From positions 1 through 6,724 of the forward strand of contig CAYWHE010000221.1 in the NCBI GenBank assembly GCA_964458125.1: DNA of 6,724 bases, in the 5' to 3' direction. A model generated the notes under the pieces. It made no database searches, was not told the origin of the DNA, and saw only the letters and a list, made by a program, of their open reading frames with translations. The first letter of the stretch is position 1; every line of letters starts with the position of its first letter. Below, in pieces: positions 6,699 to 6,724 of the stretch. This stretch comes from CAYWHE01 sp964458125. Lineage in GTDB: Bacteria > Bacteroidota > Bacteroidia > AKYH767-A > OLB10. The position numbers and the translations under genes are program-made.

Positions 6699-6724
6699 TC
6701 ATTCGACTACGACTTTCACTTCGG
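6699..6724 (-). CDS. Possible C-terminal end of a convergent gene (partial, 8 codons)
   Basis: Reading inward from the right edge on the minus strand, one frame gives EVKVVVE followed by TGA at 6701-6699. Short endings of the type KVVVE are common at the C-terminus of T9SS type A sorting domains, and the stop lies immediately before the hairpin. Eight codons cannot establish a gene; this is a pointer to what may lie to the right. Confidence 0.3.

Overview
The window looks like a chromosomal segment of a Bacteroidota bacterium, with roughly half G+C. Three proteins carry, or begin, a type A C-terminal sorting domain of the type IX secretion system (T9SS), which is restricted to that phylum. 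No start codon has a Shine-Dalgarno sequence, and the best promoter candidates fit the TTG / TAnnTTTG pattern known from Bacteroidota. I cannot place it below phylum; an environmental Chitinophagales- or Flavobacteriales-like genome is a guess.

Layout, left to right. (1) Positions 1-2517, minus strand: the first 839 codons of a large secreted multidomain protein whose 3' end lies beyond the left edge. It has a signal peptide, a duplicated Ig-like unit with extra domains nested inside, further Ig/PKD-like domains, and the start of a T9SS sorting domain. (2) 2518-2704: a divergent AT-rich promoter region. (3) 2705-3991, plus strand: a secreted SGNH-type hydrolase (DUF4886-like) fused to a PKD domain and a T9SS sorting domain. 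(4) 3990-4106: a short convergent spacer with a probable terminator. (5) 4107-4952, minus strand: a membrane-anchored neutral zinc metallopeptidase of the YpfJ family. (6) 4953-5179: a second divergent spacer. (7) 5180-6616, plus strand: a secreted protein with three cysteine-patterned modules, a fibronectin type III domain and a T9SS sorting domain. (8) 6617-6724: a spacer with a perfect 13-bp hairpin, then possibly the last codons of another minus-strand gene.

The genes alternate in strand, so they look like independent single-gene transcription units, not an operon. The three T9SS cargo proteins would all be exported by Sec, cross the outer membrane through T9SS, and end up on the cell surface or in the medium. 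The hydrolase is the only one with a recognisable enzymatic domain. The other two look like adhesion or display proteins. The metallopeptidase is a widespread envelope protein with no visible link to them. I see no defence system, mobile element, CRISPR array or RNA gene. The most interesting signals are architectural: domains nested in Ig folds in the first gene, and an unassigned triple cysteine module in the last.
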